Assembly (NCBI GenBank): GCA_023014365.1
Contig: JAEBUN010000001.1
Location: 186,001 to 250,000, forward strand
DNA: 64,000 nt
Direction of reading: 5' to 3'
Source: Lepiota brunneoincarnata
Lineage: Eukaryota > Basidiomycota > Agaricomycetes > Agaricales > Agaricaceae
Shown here: one piece after another, positions 24,291 to 35,578 of the stretch
Layout: each line of letters starts with the position of its first letter
Position numbering within the stretch: position 1 is the first letter of the stretch
Made by a program: the position numbers and the translations under genes
The notes under the pieces: model-generated
The model's database searches: none
Seen by the model: only the letters and a program-made list of their open reading frames with translations
What the model was told of the DNA's origin: nothing

Positions 24291-25479
24291 TCAATTCGCA
24301 GCAACTGGTCGACTTGTACTTGGATTTCTCTGAAGCGTATCAATATCCTTCCAGAACCCTTGAACAAAATCAAGGTGCTCTAGCACTACACTTTCGGTCA
24401 CGTTTGACTGCATGCGTAGGTCAGACAAAATCTCGCGGAAGGAAGGGTCGAGGTCCTTGGAAGTTTCGAGGGCACCCCTGTTCGAGTTGAAGCCAACGTG
24501 GGCGACATGCTTGAACGAATCGGGTGTCGGAGAGGATATCATGGAGACAGAGATGCCGTGGTGTGCGCCCGCCTGGGCGGTGGAAGAGGATCTCTCCTTC
24601 GCCTTAAAATTTATGGTCCTGATGCTCAGACTTCGGGCACGAATCTTTGGTGGTTTCGCTGTGAAAGCCAAGGTCAGCGACAGCAAGGTGAAAAATGGGG
24701 AGGGAGTTACAGGAGGCTGCGAGCGCGGCTGTGATCTTGGAAATTACCTCAGTCGAAAATGTAGAGGCCTCCCTGTCGTCGTCGAAGAGGAATCCGTACT
24801 TCCGGCTCTAAAGGCGCCATCGGCGTATGAGCTCCTGGAACTCTTGGAAAGCTGGGGCGAACAACTTACGCTGCCCCGGAAGACGTGGAAAAAAGGTCTA
24901 TCGAGCTCGTAATTAAACTTGGCACTCCCTAGTGAAAGCGGGATCTTGAATTTCCACACCATCTTGCCCGTGGCATCATCGACGAGCTGGAACCACCAGT
25001 CCGAGTTGGAGTCATCGCCTTGGCTATCCACTGACGGAGCTGGAGCTGCTACTGTGCTTGGGGGTGGGGGCTGTGGTACGGCAGCAGCATGCTGCTTATC
25101 CCGACCAAACACCAACGTCCCCTTGAGGTGCGAGAAGGTCCACTGGCCCCCGTTGCTCTTGCCCTTTGAGCTCCCACCACCGTGACCCCAGCTAAAGCCG
25201 AGAGTACCGGTATGGTTGCTTCCTGTGAGCTGCGTGCTATGATATATCCGAGCACCGGCGATAGCATAGACAGTGTACGTATCGGGAGAACCTCCCGGGA
25301 GGAAATAGTCCTCCGGATTGGAGGTGGTACGGAAATGGGCGGTGCTTGTCCGTGGGGTGAGACGGCGGGAAGGTGGGGGTCCGTGTCCGCTTCCCTCGCC
25401 GTGAGAGAGAGCTGGAAGAATGAGAGGAGGCGATTGAGGAGATAATGACCCCTGACTGGTTCGTAAGAGTGCTAGTCAT
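24291..25479 (-). CDS. WH1-CRIB (WASP-like) protein
   Basis: Predicted actin regulator or Cdc42/Rac effector. The WH1/EVH1-like domain runs from TYTVYAIAGARIYHS through WTFSHLKGTLVFGRD, then WWFQLVDDATGKMVWKFKIP and FNYELDRPFFHVFRG, with a splice to KYGFLFDDDREASTF. After one more intron comes a full CRIB motif, ISSPTPDSFKHVAHVGF, and a 50-residue tail that ends at 24291. No WH2, polyproline or acidic VCA segment follows, so Arp2/3 activation is not expected from this protein alone. The only upstream ATG (25479) is out of frame with the WH1 domain by one base; the break coincides with CCCC at 25449-25452. Start and first intron are therefore uncertain. Confidence 0.65.
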
Positions 25480-25898
25480 AGTTAACGAAGCTTGTTTCTT
25501 TAGGTTGGAGGGAAGGGAGTTAGGGGATGGGAGGGAGGGGGGAGGCGTGCAAGTTGTTGCAAGAAAATGGACGATAGTATTTAGCGACTGAAGTTGTATT
25601 CACAACCTTTTCGCCTTGAGGACTTCACAAGTACTATGAAACCCTCAGTCATCCCCTCTCCCTTCCTTCTTGCATCATGCCTTCCGCAAGGTGTTGGGCA
25701 TGCACAAACCTCAACCTGTGTCAGCCGCAGAAGCTGGACAAGTCGTGTGCGCCGGCTATTAATTAGTGCCCGTCATAGGGCCTGCCGGATGATCCTTTGC
25801 GATAGGATGTATGCGGTTGGAGAAATACACAAGCGAGTTTTAGGAAATCTGAACAACTCAATGTATATTGCATGATTTCGAGACACGAAGTCAGAAGA
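25480..25898. other. Intergenic region
   Basis: Promoter side of the WH1-CRIB gene and 5' flank of the tRNA gene. No gene recognised. Confidence 0.4.
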
Positions 25899-25970
25899 AG
25901 CAGCATGGCGCAGTGGTAGCGCGCGGGGCCCATAACCCCGAGGTCACTCGATCGAAACGAGTTGCTGCTA
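25899..25970 (+). tRNA. Initiator tRNA-Met (CAT), no intron
   Basis: A 72-nt cloverleaf. The acceptor arms are AGCAGCA and TGCTGCT with discriminator A. The D-arm is GCGC with GCGC, the anticodon stem CGGGG with CCCCG, and the loop CCCATAA carries CAT. Initiator identity is supported by the A1-T72 pair, three G-C pairs next to the anticodon loop and A at position 54 (GATCGAAAC instead of TTCGAAAC). C33 in place of T33 also occurs in metazoan initiators. Confidence 0.93.
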
Positions 25971-26199
25971 TTGAATATCTTTTTCTGGGCTAGACCATAA
26001 CAGGCAGCATTCATACCTGGCTCAGCCGACTCGCGCATCCCTGAACGCTGAACATGGTTGTACATAAGGTAATATGTATGATTAGCTAGAGGAATCATTC
26101 CCTCGATATCCAAGTCCGTATCAATAAAAGAGCGTTAGTATCCCTAGATGCAAACAAAGACAAGAACCCAAAAGCAAGGACGATAGTAACAAAGAAAAA

Positions 26200-27928
26200 T
26201 CACATAGGGCCCCATTGTGGCCCTGTCTGGCCAGGAAACGCGCCCTGGGCATATTGGATCTGACCAAACGGATTGGTCATTGGCTGTTGTTGGGAAAACC
26301 CAGCACCGAATTGTCCATTCGGTTGCATACCCATCATCGAAACTTGGGTTTGTACCGGCATTCCTCCACCGATACCATTCATCATGGGCTGCGGGCTTGG
26401 CCCTGCGTATCCTGGACCCATCCCTACACCGTTGCCGATGGTAGAATTAAATTGTAGTGAGTTTGGAGTTGTCGACTGAGGTTGGGGGCTATGAGAGGGT
26501 ATAAATTGCGAATTCGGGCTGGATGAGAGGAATTGGGGGTGTGCATGTTGTTGGGGTAACGATTGGGGCTGTGGTTGATAAAACGGGGTTGGTGCTATTT
26601 GTGGCTGGAGTTGATTCTGGAACAAGGAACCTGGCTGGGCGAATGTCTGCGGTATTTGCGGTGTGCTGGGTTGGAAGGAAGGTGTTGTTATGGTTGGGAA
26701 GGGTGACATTAGCGTTTGAGGTGAAAAGTGTTGCTGAGCGAACGGATTGTGTACGAGGGAAGGTTGTTGTGGAAAGGGATCAGCTGTTGGGTTTCCTATT
26801 GGCGACCCAGATGTGTTGCCAAACGGTGTGTTGGTCCCTAATATGTTAGGTACAGCGTTGTGCGTACCGTTGTTCATGGATAGCGCGTTGTAATGAACGC
26901 TGTTGGATTGGTATTGTAGAGGAAGAGAAGCATTGGTAGCGGGCTCCTGGAGGGATATGAGATCTGCCCAGACACCTTCCGGCTTTGCGGCCGTGGAAGA
27001 TTGTTGGGCATTATTCTTTGGGGGAGTCGTTTGCGAGGTTGATCGTAGTGGTTGGGCTTTGGGTATCTTCGAAGAAGTTTGCTCCGCTGGCTGAGAGAGT
27101 ACTGTCCGGGGTTGAAGCTGGGGCCTCGTTGTCGAGAACATGCTTGCTGCGAAATCTGTTGCGGTCTTGGGTACGGGAGGGGCCTCTCGTTGAATGGGAG
27201 GCTTAGACACCTTGGATGAATTCATCGAAGAAGTAGACCTTGAAGGTCCTAGTTTGGACGTTGCAAGGGCATTCCTGTCCAAAAACTTTCGGTATTCGTA
27301 TTTGGCTGGAGAGTATTGTCAACTTGGCTGTATCTATATCAATTCATATGACCCACATCTGATGTATGTTTCGAGTTCGCTATCGCGGGTTGGGTCCTCT
27401 AATGCCGGAGGAGGAGGATGTCGGACCTCATTTGAGTTGTAGATGGCATTGGATTTGACATTCCCCATTTCCTTCATCCTCTGTGGATATTATTAGCAGA
27501 GCACCACTCCAGGCAACGTGATTCTCACGTACATCAACTTGTTCTTTGGTCCATGAATCCAGGGTCAAGCTTTTCCTGTAGTCGAATCAGCAATACTCCA
27601 CACTCGGGTGGAGAAAAGGCACGGACACTTTGGAGATGTGCGTCCCGATCTTGCGGTGGATACTTGCACACCCGACACTGGAGAACCGGTTAGCCCATCT
27701 TATTACCCTTCAAACCCACTATAATACAGCCGCACCAAACGAATATTCCTAAATTGTGTGACGCCCACCGTGGATTCCTAGCCTTGCAATCCGCGCAAAC
27801 ATCTAGAAAATGAGATTCGACTCGTCGCGGGCCCATAGGAAGAGCTCACCGTTTCCAGGCTGCGAGACGAGCTCAATCAGTGCGCGCTGGTTGCGTTCTG
27901 CGGCGAGCTTGTTGACGCCTGAGGACAT
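26200..27928 (-). CDS. Arf GTPase-activating protein (SMAP/Age2-like)
   Basis: ArfGAP that stimulates GTP hydrolysis on Arf proteins in vesicle traffic. Six exons (27850-27928, 27736-27802, 27627-27677, 27533-27575, 27357-27480, 26200-27305) give 1470 nt, 489 residues. The zinc finger is intact: CADC, 16 residues, then CVGC across an intron, followed by SIHRKIGTHISKVKSLTLDSW, with the catalytic Arg of HRK. The domain ends with YIRSKYEYRKFLDRNALA. The C-terminal 330 residues are low-complexity, rich in Gln, Pro, Ser and Asn, with NPFGQ/NPFAQQ repeats that may bind EH-domain or clathrin-adaptor proteins. The gene faces the next one across a 94-bp divergent promoter. Confidence 0.9.
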
Positions 27929-28022
27929 GGGTTTGGGAAGAGAGCTGATCTACTCGGCGCATTGCCAGGGTGACCGTGACGTTACATGTCTGACGTCACT
28001 TTCCTTCCAACCGTGTCACCTC
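27929..28022. promoter_or_regulatory. Compact bidirectional promoter
   Basis: Only 94 bp separate the start codons of the ArfGAP gene (minus) and the small basic protein gene (plus). The region includes GTGACGTTACATG and TGACGTCA, the latter a CRE/ATF-type palindrome at about 27991-27998. Confidence 0.5.
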
Positions 28023-28749
28023 ATGGCGAGGCATCTTGCAAGACTGGCAAAACCTCCGGTGTATACCCATGTCTCCGTATGTTGTTCTTCAAGTTCTTTG
28101 ACAATATATCAGCTCACTTACCCCCAAGTTCTATCGCCAACACCCTGGCTCGCCAAGTGTCCTCTGCCAGCGCAAGATAGGTCCGAGTGTCCTCGATCCC
28201 ACACACCCCGCTTGCCGAACACCGTATAAAGTCTTTCCACAGATACAGACGAACTACTTCTCCCTTCGTGCTTTTCCAAACGCGATTCTTATCCCGCATC
28301 CCGATTCGACTGGCTCTCCCAACTGGCCTCGGACAGATACTTGGAAGGATCGGATCGAGCGCGCTGCTGAACTGCGCAAGGAGCTGGATTTGGATCGCAC
28401 TGTTCAAGTGCAACCCAGCCTCTTAGCAGATGTCAACGCATATACAAAATGGGTTGCACCAGCCATCCTATTACCGCATCCAGAAGGCTCAATTCCCATG
28501 AGCTTGTATTTTTCAACCTCAAAGGCACGAACGCACAAGCACGCTGTAAAACGGAGGAGGCTTCGGACAAGATTCAGAGAAGCAGTGAATTTGACTGTTA
28601 CCAGGGGCGCCTATACTACAGAGGCTAAGCCCGGTGTCAAAGGCCTGGCATTTAATTACGAGGAGGTCGAGGAAAAGGGGAACAAATGGATACTGCCAGG
28701 TCCGGGATTTCTACCCGAGCCTTTTTACGGTGTCGCTGACTCGAAATAG
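28023..28749 (+). CDS. Small basic protein, probably mitochondrial; family not recognised
   Basis: Two exons, 28023-28076 and 28129-28749, give 224 residues in frame. The first 18 residues (MARHLARLAKPPVYTHVS) are positively charged and could be a mitochondrial presequence. The body contains RTDTWKDRIERAAELRKELD and, near residue 150, the very basic SKARTHKHAVKRRRLRTRFR. That segment resembles the RNA-binding RNR region of bacterial-type RNase P protein (RnpA) or a ribosomal protein, but this is only a visual resemblance. The start was chosen because its splice joins two long open frames without a stop; the donor is GTATGT and the acceptor CCCAAG. I assign no function. Confidence 0.6.
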
Positions 28750-29397
28750 ATTGGGCGTACGTCTGCTATCCAAGTCCACTACTATATCTTGCACCGTTCC
28801 ATGAGATCGTTTCTCAAGCCCGAACAGCACTCCAGAGAATCTGGAAAATTGGGACGTCCCTCGAGACGGACTGGGCGAAATTGGAGATGCGAAGACAAGC
28901 AGGGTTGCTACCAACAGAAGACTCGCAGAACGGTTCTCACTCGTCCCGCATTCGCAGCGGCAAACGACCCGTCAAACGCAAAAGTGACTGAGCCCAACGG
29001 TAACAGCACACGCGATAGTTTATGCGACGCTCTTCCCAAAGCGTGATCATAACGACTACCTTCCGTTCGAGATTGTAAATTGGTGGCGATCCAGATGAAG
29101 ATTATAGGCACCTTGAGCAGCAGAAATAAATGCTTCGAGTAGTGGTCCTACGGTAAGCTGTCATGGTGCCCAAGGCGCCATTACTAAAGGTTGTGCTACG
29201 CTTGTAATTGTACAGGGTATGGGAAAAAATAATATTCCTTCTCCGCCATGCTTGATACGTTGGGCCTTCGCTCTTTGTGGGGAAATTCAATGACAAACAA
29301 GATCCCCCTTCTTGATGTAGTACCCCCACAAACCAAGACTTTCGTCTGTGCAAGTTCCCGTTGCTGTTTCTGCAATTCGGATAGAAGTTGCATTAAG
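28750..29397. other. Intergenic region
   Basis: No gene recognised between the basic protein gene and the NACHT gene (convergent 3' ends). Confidence 0.4.
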
Positions 29398-31569
29398 CTA
29401 TCGGGCGACCGAGGCTATATAATTCACCACATCAACACCGAGACCAGAGGTTGGACATACTGCCCTAGAGGTTGAACCCACCCTTCGCAATCTGAGTTCA
29501 AAGCGAGGACCCCCCGGTTGGCATCCAGAGTAATATTTTTGATCCAGAACCCACGGTGCTGTTCCTCCTCTAGTGACGATATCCTCGAAGTCAAGGTCCC
29601 GCAGCAAGACCTCCTTAACGATTCCTCTGCGTTCCAGCTTCCGAGCTGAAGCCTGCTGTCACAAAGTAGATCAGGAAAGAGGTACCTATGTTGAGGGACA
29701 TGACCCCACCTGCCACAAATTGAACATCCAATCCATGAAGCTCTCGATATCAGAGTCAGTGTTTGAGCGGAAAAATACATCACCCAGTTTGCTGAAGTCA
29801 AGCTCAGCAAGCATATCCAGACATTCAGATTCGTCTAGGGAGATGAAGGGGTCGGATGTGGTGGACCAGTCCTCGTGGCCACGAGTTAATAAGTGAACAA
29901 ATTCATATCGCGCTTGGTAGTAAAGATGCTGCAAAAGACTGGTTTGCCACTTCCTTGTCTCGCTTGTGGATTCTTGGAGAGGCCAAGAGAGCGTGATGTT
30001 TTCGAGGGACATCAACAATGGTGGAAGGTGTGCTAGGGTTCGAGTCCATCAATGGCCAAACAACCAACATTCTATAAGACCTGACTTACGGGAAAGGCTG
30101 ACTTGGCGCAGGATTCTGAAGTAACAACGGCAAGTGTCCGCAACGGCTTCAGTACGGTCGATGGAAAAAATTTTTGGATCTTATGGGATCCTCGAGATAG
30201 TCGGCAAAGGAGGCATGCAGGAATTGGATAAATTTAGTGTTGGCAAGTTCCGGAGGAGGAATTTCAAGGACAGAATAGAGCTTCTGAAGAGCGCCATAGA
30301 CAACGTTCTGTTCGAGGCCAAGTATGTTGGATACAGACAGAAGGGTAGGTGGACAACCTCCATATCGAATATCCATCACCAGAGATCTATCCGAGATGTG
30401 GCGGACCACGAGCAGGTGTCCGAGGAGACGTCGTGCGACGGATAAGACAGATGGGGGTATTCTGGAAAGAATTTGGGTATAGAGAGCGTCAAGGAGAGCA
30501 AAAGGATGTTCTTGTTGAAGGGCTTCAGGCTCGGGGAATGTAGCGTTATCGATAACGGAAAGTATGATTTTCAGCTGAGTAACCGGATCAGCGATATTGG
30601 AATCCCCCACAAATCGAGTCACGGTTGATGCATAGATGAAGAGGCCGGCCGCGGTTCTGGAAATCCTGAGACAGTCGATTTCGGCTGGCCATTGAGACCC
30701 TGCTGGAATTGCGAATGCGTAATCTTGGCGGATTCTCTCGAAACCATTCCGTAAAAAGCGCTCCACGTCCTGACATGCGTCAGTAGAGTCGATAGGAAGG
30801 TACTCTTGCCAATGGCTTTTCTGAACGCCATAAAGGGAGAATATTGCCTGTAGCTTGGGTTCCGGGCGACTTGCGATTACCCAGAGAAATGGTGCGGCGG
30901 GAAACCGGAGCACCAATGAACTTATGAGGAGGATAATTTCACACTGCGAGTTCTCCCCATCACATTCGTCCAAGCCATCCAGCAGTATTACCCAAGATAA
31001 ATCCCCTTGGCATATTTTCCGGTGCACGAAAGGCTCGAGGATGAGCGCCTTGAATTGTTCCTCCATGTTCTTGTCTAATAGGTTGGGATTTGCGGATATC
31101 TGCTCGTTGATGAAAGCTAGGTAGGATGGTATCCGGACAGCTAGCTGGAAGGCAATCGTGATGAATACTCGTTGAGGGTCGTTGCGACGGTTGGGTCTCG
31201 AGAAGAATAACGTGGCTCCCAGACGCTGAGATCCCGACAAGGATTCCGCGAGGGTTTGGATGACAGCGGACTTCCCGACTCCCGCAGGCCCGGTCAGCCA
31301 GAGCAAGCTCTCGCTCCGATGATCACCATTAACCCATTTCTGAACTTTGTTAATAAGAGTCGTGCGTGTTCCGGGATGGCAACGAGGAGGCGGGTCGCGT
31401 GCAGACGAATCGAATTCTGCGCCACGGATGATGTGATTGGAAAGTTTCTCCAACGCTGTTGTTCTTCGTTAAGCAGGCTTAGCGAACGGAGCTCATTTTG
31501 AATGTTACCTGGGATCAAGCTGTTGTCGTAGTGAACATTGGTGACATCGTAAACATTCGGGCTATTCAT
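29398..31569 (-). CDS. NACHT-domain NTPase (fungal NOD-like receptor type)
   Basis: STAND-class P-loop NTPase as found in fungal NLR-like proteins linked to non-self recognition. A short N-terminal exon (MNSPNVYDVTNVHYDNSLIP) splices to EKLSNHIIRGAEFDSSARD, with PPPRCHPGTR before the NACHT domain. Walker A is GPAGVGKS; Walker B is WVILLDGLDEC. The domain continues with FLWVIASRPEPKLQ, then the winged-helix part QFLHASFADYLEDP. A +1 shift in the run at 30165-30170 breaks the frame; beyond it the open frame continues with TEAVADTCRCYFRIL. After an intron comes SLENITLSWPLQ and about 120 further residues. No WD40, ankyrin or TPR repeats are visible at the C-terminus. Further 5' exons may exist upstream of 31569. 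Confidence 0.75.
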
Positions 31570-33393
31570 CACGAAGTGACTTGCATTGTTAAAACAGCCC
31601 GTGAGGGTAGCCTGAGGGTCTTTCGAGCGACCGCGATGAGTCTATGCGATAAGCGCAGAAGTAATCAAATAATTCTCACCACTGGGACCGCTTGATGAGC
31701 TTTCAGGGACCCCAGACAAGTGGGAGCTGAGTCTGGTCTGCCCCGAGCTGCGTCTCCACTCGTTAGGAGTCTCAGTTATGGACACCATCTGGTGGTCGGG
31801 GGGAAGAAAGAAGACAGAGGGAATAGCCATCTGACTCTGCCACGCGCTTATTCCCTGCCTCGTCGCCCGCTTTGTAATGTTTTCTTCATTCCGACATGTC
31901 GGTATTTCTGTCTTACCCGTCCTCTGAGGTAAGTATCTACCGCTTATGGTAAATATCCCTGAAAGCAGGGGTATCACACGACTTGGCCCTCCTACAGTTG
32001 CGCTTGACCTATGCTTTTCAGTCGAAAGAGTTGGAAGAACTTGACTACCGAGTAGACCTGGCGTAGGGCGACCCGCGGCGTTTTAGCACTAGTGTGGTGT
32101 GTGGTCTTGACTCTTGTATGCACGTGATCCAGACCGTTCGATTATGGATAGATTAAACTGCCAACCCTGTGCTATCAGAACACGGATGGAATTAAAGCTG
32201 CTTGATTGCCCCCGCCATCCTGCACATAGAATACTTATCCTTTATCATTTTGTCGTGTCGTTCTCTCGGCGATAACGATGTTTAAAGGCCCAATTCCCAA
32301 ATCCCAGGAGCCACGCGCCGTTTTCACCATAGGCATCACACCTCTTTCTGCGGGTAGTGGATGGTAGATAAAGGTTCCATTCTATTGACCGGTGACCAGG
32401 GCTGCAACACACCTTACTGTTGGAGATATAATAAAACATATCATTTTCAGGGAGGGCCTTGGTGAGAGGGGGGTCTGCTGATCCCACAGATGAACATCAG
32501 GCCAAGGTCTCGCAGCAATATCCAAACAATAAAACGAAGCTCCCGACCCGGAAGAGACCTTCATAAGTGGTGTTCTTAGTGGGAGAGTAGAGAAACCCTC
32601 GCCCCCAGCCATCAGGCTTCCGAATTTCTGTATGACTGGTCAGCGTAAGCTAGGGTTCGAGTAATCGTCAAGGCGCACTGTATGAGCTGGAGCGGCAACG
32701 GTGGGCAATAAGCTGTTGGGAAAAGAGTGTTTTCGGGTTGAGAGCGCATTTTGTACACACAACAAAAAAGGTACTTAAGGGCTGTGGTGCTCTGCGTGGC
32801 TTCAGTCTCCATTCATCTGAAAGCGGGGGTGGCTCTCGTTCATCTAGAATGCCAAAAACCGGGTTTGTTAAAGGTCTCTAATGTGAAAACTAGTCAAGCG
32901 TACCCGCCACAGCATGAACATCTAATTCACAAGATCCCTCATATCATTCACTAGCACCAGAGCGGAAGTAAACAATTTGCTGAAATCTATTTCGCAAGGG
33001 TATCCAACCAATCAGACTCGTTGAGGGACATCATAATCATGAGCCAACAGCTCAACGTGCTCATGTCGTGCCTGGTTAAAAAGACAGCGTAAACCGAGGA
33101 TCTACTGGAGCTTCTGAGGAGCACCATAGACTAAGTGCACTTGTACAGTACATACAACTTGTGCACCCTCACCACCCAAACACGATCGGTAGCAACTCAC
33201 AACTAAACGTCAAGGGCAGAAACCAATTAATTATACATTATATATGGGCTTTATGACAAGATTGGTGCTAAATAACACAAACCACAAGCACGGCAAGCAG
33301 CACCCTTGGTCACTCGCAGATGCCTCCAGTTGCTACGTATCCTATTGTGCCTACCCCTTTTCCCGCAGACCCCCTATGGCGCGATTCATATAT
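31570..33393. other. Gene-poor region with degraded sequence
   Basis: A minus-strand open frame (about 31683-31827) could be a first exon of the NACHT gene, but no phase-consistent splice was found. The rest shows no intact gene. It includes a remnant of the NACHT gene at about 32955-33130 (listed separately). Confidence 0.4.
32955..33130 (-). pseudogene. Decayed fragment of a NACHT-protein gene
   Basis: Two pieces resemble the neighbouring NACHT gene. Minus-strand codons near 32982-33035 read MMSLNESDWLDTLAK, matching ISLDESECLDMLAELDFSKL of the intact gene (encoded around 29800). About 33093-33130 matches 30262-30305 with GAGCTTCTGAxGAGCxCCATAGAC. Stops and indels interrupt both, and the intervening part of the gene is missing. 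Confidence 0.55.
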
Positions 33394-35578
33394 TTAAGAC
33401 TCGACAGCCGCCTGTTCAATGAGTTTGGCAGCGTTCACATCTCGCACTGTCACCACACAACGGAACGGGTCAGGTTTCCTGAAAACGACAAATGTAAGCA
33501 CGGACCACTAAGCCCATAATCATCTGAGAGATTGCAATAAAAACGCACCCAACAAAGTTAGGATAATTGGGAACAGGAGTGATCTCTTTCCCAAACTCAT
33601 CCTTCGCTTTCCGCACGTCAAAAGTCGCAACCAAGCACGCGACAGCCAACCAAATCTGCTGGTCTGCGAAGTACTGACCGACGCACACCCGGCGACCAAA
33701 GCCGAAGATGAAATTCCTCGGATCTATTTTTTTTGCCTTTTCCTCGTCCAAGCCAAGGAATCGTTCTGGGTTGAAGTTGAAAGGCTCTGGATAGTTTTCC
33801 TCGTTATGTGTCATTGACCAGATGTTTGGATGGATAATTGTTCCGGCGGGAATGTGGTAACCGTTATATTCATCATCAACGAGGATTTGATGGGAGGGCC
33901 CTAGGGTGTATGTTGTTGGACGGGTTTTCGCAGGAAGATGATGGATTGCGTTACTTACCCAACGGAGCAGCCGGATTCCAACGCAGAAGTTCTTTCACCA
34001 AGGCATCAATATAAGGCAGAGATTCCCTATCAGAAAAGGTGGGAAGACGGTCCGTCCCAACAACACGGTCAATCTCTTCCCTGGCCTTCTTTTGGACGTC
34101 AGGGTGAAGAGTGGACGCCAAGAAGAATGAACTGAGGATTGAATACGTCTAATGGATAGTCAATTTACTGAAAATGCGAGATAACAACAGTAGCGACGAA
34201 CCGAGTCCGTTCCAGCTTTGAAAATACAATATCAGGTTTCAGAAAAGGTAATACACGAGACATGTATACACACCTGCATATAGCACAGCAGAAGTGTCCT
34301 TGACGATTTGTTCCTTTTCCTTGGACACTTGAGTCCCTCCAAATTCTTCAAGTAGGCGTGTGACGTAAGAGTTGACCGCCTTTCCAGCGAGCTATCAAAG
34401 AAATAAGAAAATAGGAAGTGGTAGAAAGGGACATTGGGACTTACCCAGCGTTCTTTAGTGTCCCTGAATGGTCCTTCCAGAATTTGCTCGCCATAAGGTC
34501 GCGATGCCTCCGCAAACTTCTTGAATTGAGCGCCCGGGACCCAAGACGGAACTAAACAGGTATAGGTGAAGGGTGAAAGTCAGAGAGATATGACTTGGCT
34601 AATAAGCAATGCTGACCATATTTCACTGTTTGTGTGGCGTTGGTCAGAGAGAGTACGGGTACCATTATGGAGTAGGTTCATACATATCGGAATCTTATCC
34701 ACCATGAACCCCATTCCTTGAGCTGTAGTCAGGGCCTCGACAGCTTTCTTGACCACTGGCATGTACTCGTCTTTCTCCTTCAGGTCATAGCCGTAGGTGC
34801 TGATGTGCAGGCACGGATACGGATCAGCACAGGCACAAAATTCGACGTGTTAACTCACAATTTCATGATTGCTGATCCTGTCAGACTGTCAGGCTGGTCA
34901 GCATCTTAGCATAAATGAGGGAAAATGACAAGATGTACTGCTCGATTTGATAAAGCCAATCATCGGGGTTAACGACGAGCTTCTTCAGGAACTTGTGTGT
35001 AGCGTCTTGCTGCAGTTGACGCCATTCACGAACAGCACGATTGTTGAGGTTCTGGTGCATGGCACGTCGGTGCTCCTTCCACCTTGCCCCGTAGTTGAAG
35101 AATGTCATATTGAATCCCCATCCTATTCTTTAGAAAGATGATCCGAGGCTCCCCGTCAACAATATCTCAATTGAGGTAGAGGTGTATACCTACAAATCCA
35201 GCATGACACTGCTTGGCCTATCAGAATAGAGGGTTGAACGTTTGTCAAGGAGTTCATATGCGATCTTGTAATCGTTGATGATTATGTTTTTCGTCCGAAA
35301 CACCGTAAAGTAGATTAAACCACCTAGTGAGCAGGAAGTAGGGTTGAATTTTGATCTCTCCTGGCCGGACAATTTTACTTGCCATATTTTTTGCCCCAGT
35401 TGTGGAATCCAACCCACGGCTTTTCGTGCGGTACGTCCTTGGCATTGCCGTATATGAACCGAGGCTTGGGTCCAGGAGGACGAGGCAAGCTCTTGTAAGG
35501 TCTTCGAAGGACCCGAGAGAGAACCAGATAAATAGCGGCCACGGCGGCGAAAACTGTGATGGGTAACGAGTAAGCCAT
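33394..35578 (-). CDS. Cytochrome P450 (1), left end of the cluster
   Basis: ER-anchored heme monooxygenase. The N-terminal membrane anchor is [20 protein letters not shown], followed by the proline hinge PRPPGPKP. The helix C region shows [13 protein letters not shown]. The oxygen-binding I-helix is AGTDSTYS, split by an intron. The K-helix ExxR is KELLRW, and the heme motif [10 protein letters not shown] carries the Cys ligand. The protein ends after a short last exon at [14 protein letters not shown]. The first intron (35334-35382) has a GC-AG border (GCAAGT). I found no frame break. It resembles CYP64-type enzymes of basidiomycetes, but no subfamily is claimed. It may act on the terpene product of the cyclase 4 kb to the right. 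Confidence 0.88.

Noticed and set aside
24412..24912. 166-codon open frame on the plus strand
   Set aside because: It is the antisense shadow of the WH1-CRIB gene on the minus strand, which has recognisable domains.
31642..31977. First exon of the NACHT gene on the minus strand
   Set aside because: The sequence is plausible but its donor phase does not match any acceptor that keeps the downstream frame, so it was not added to the gene model.
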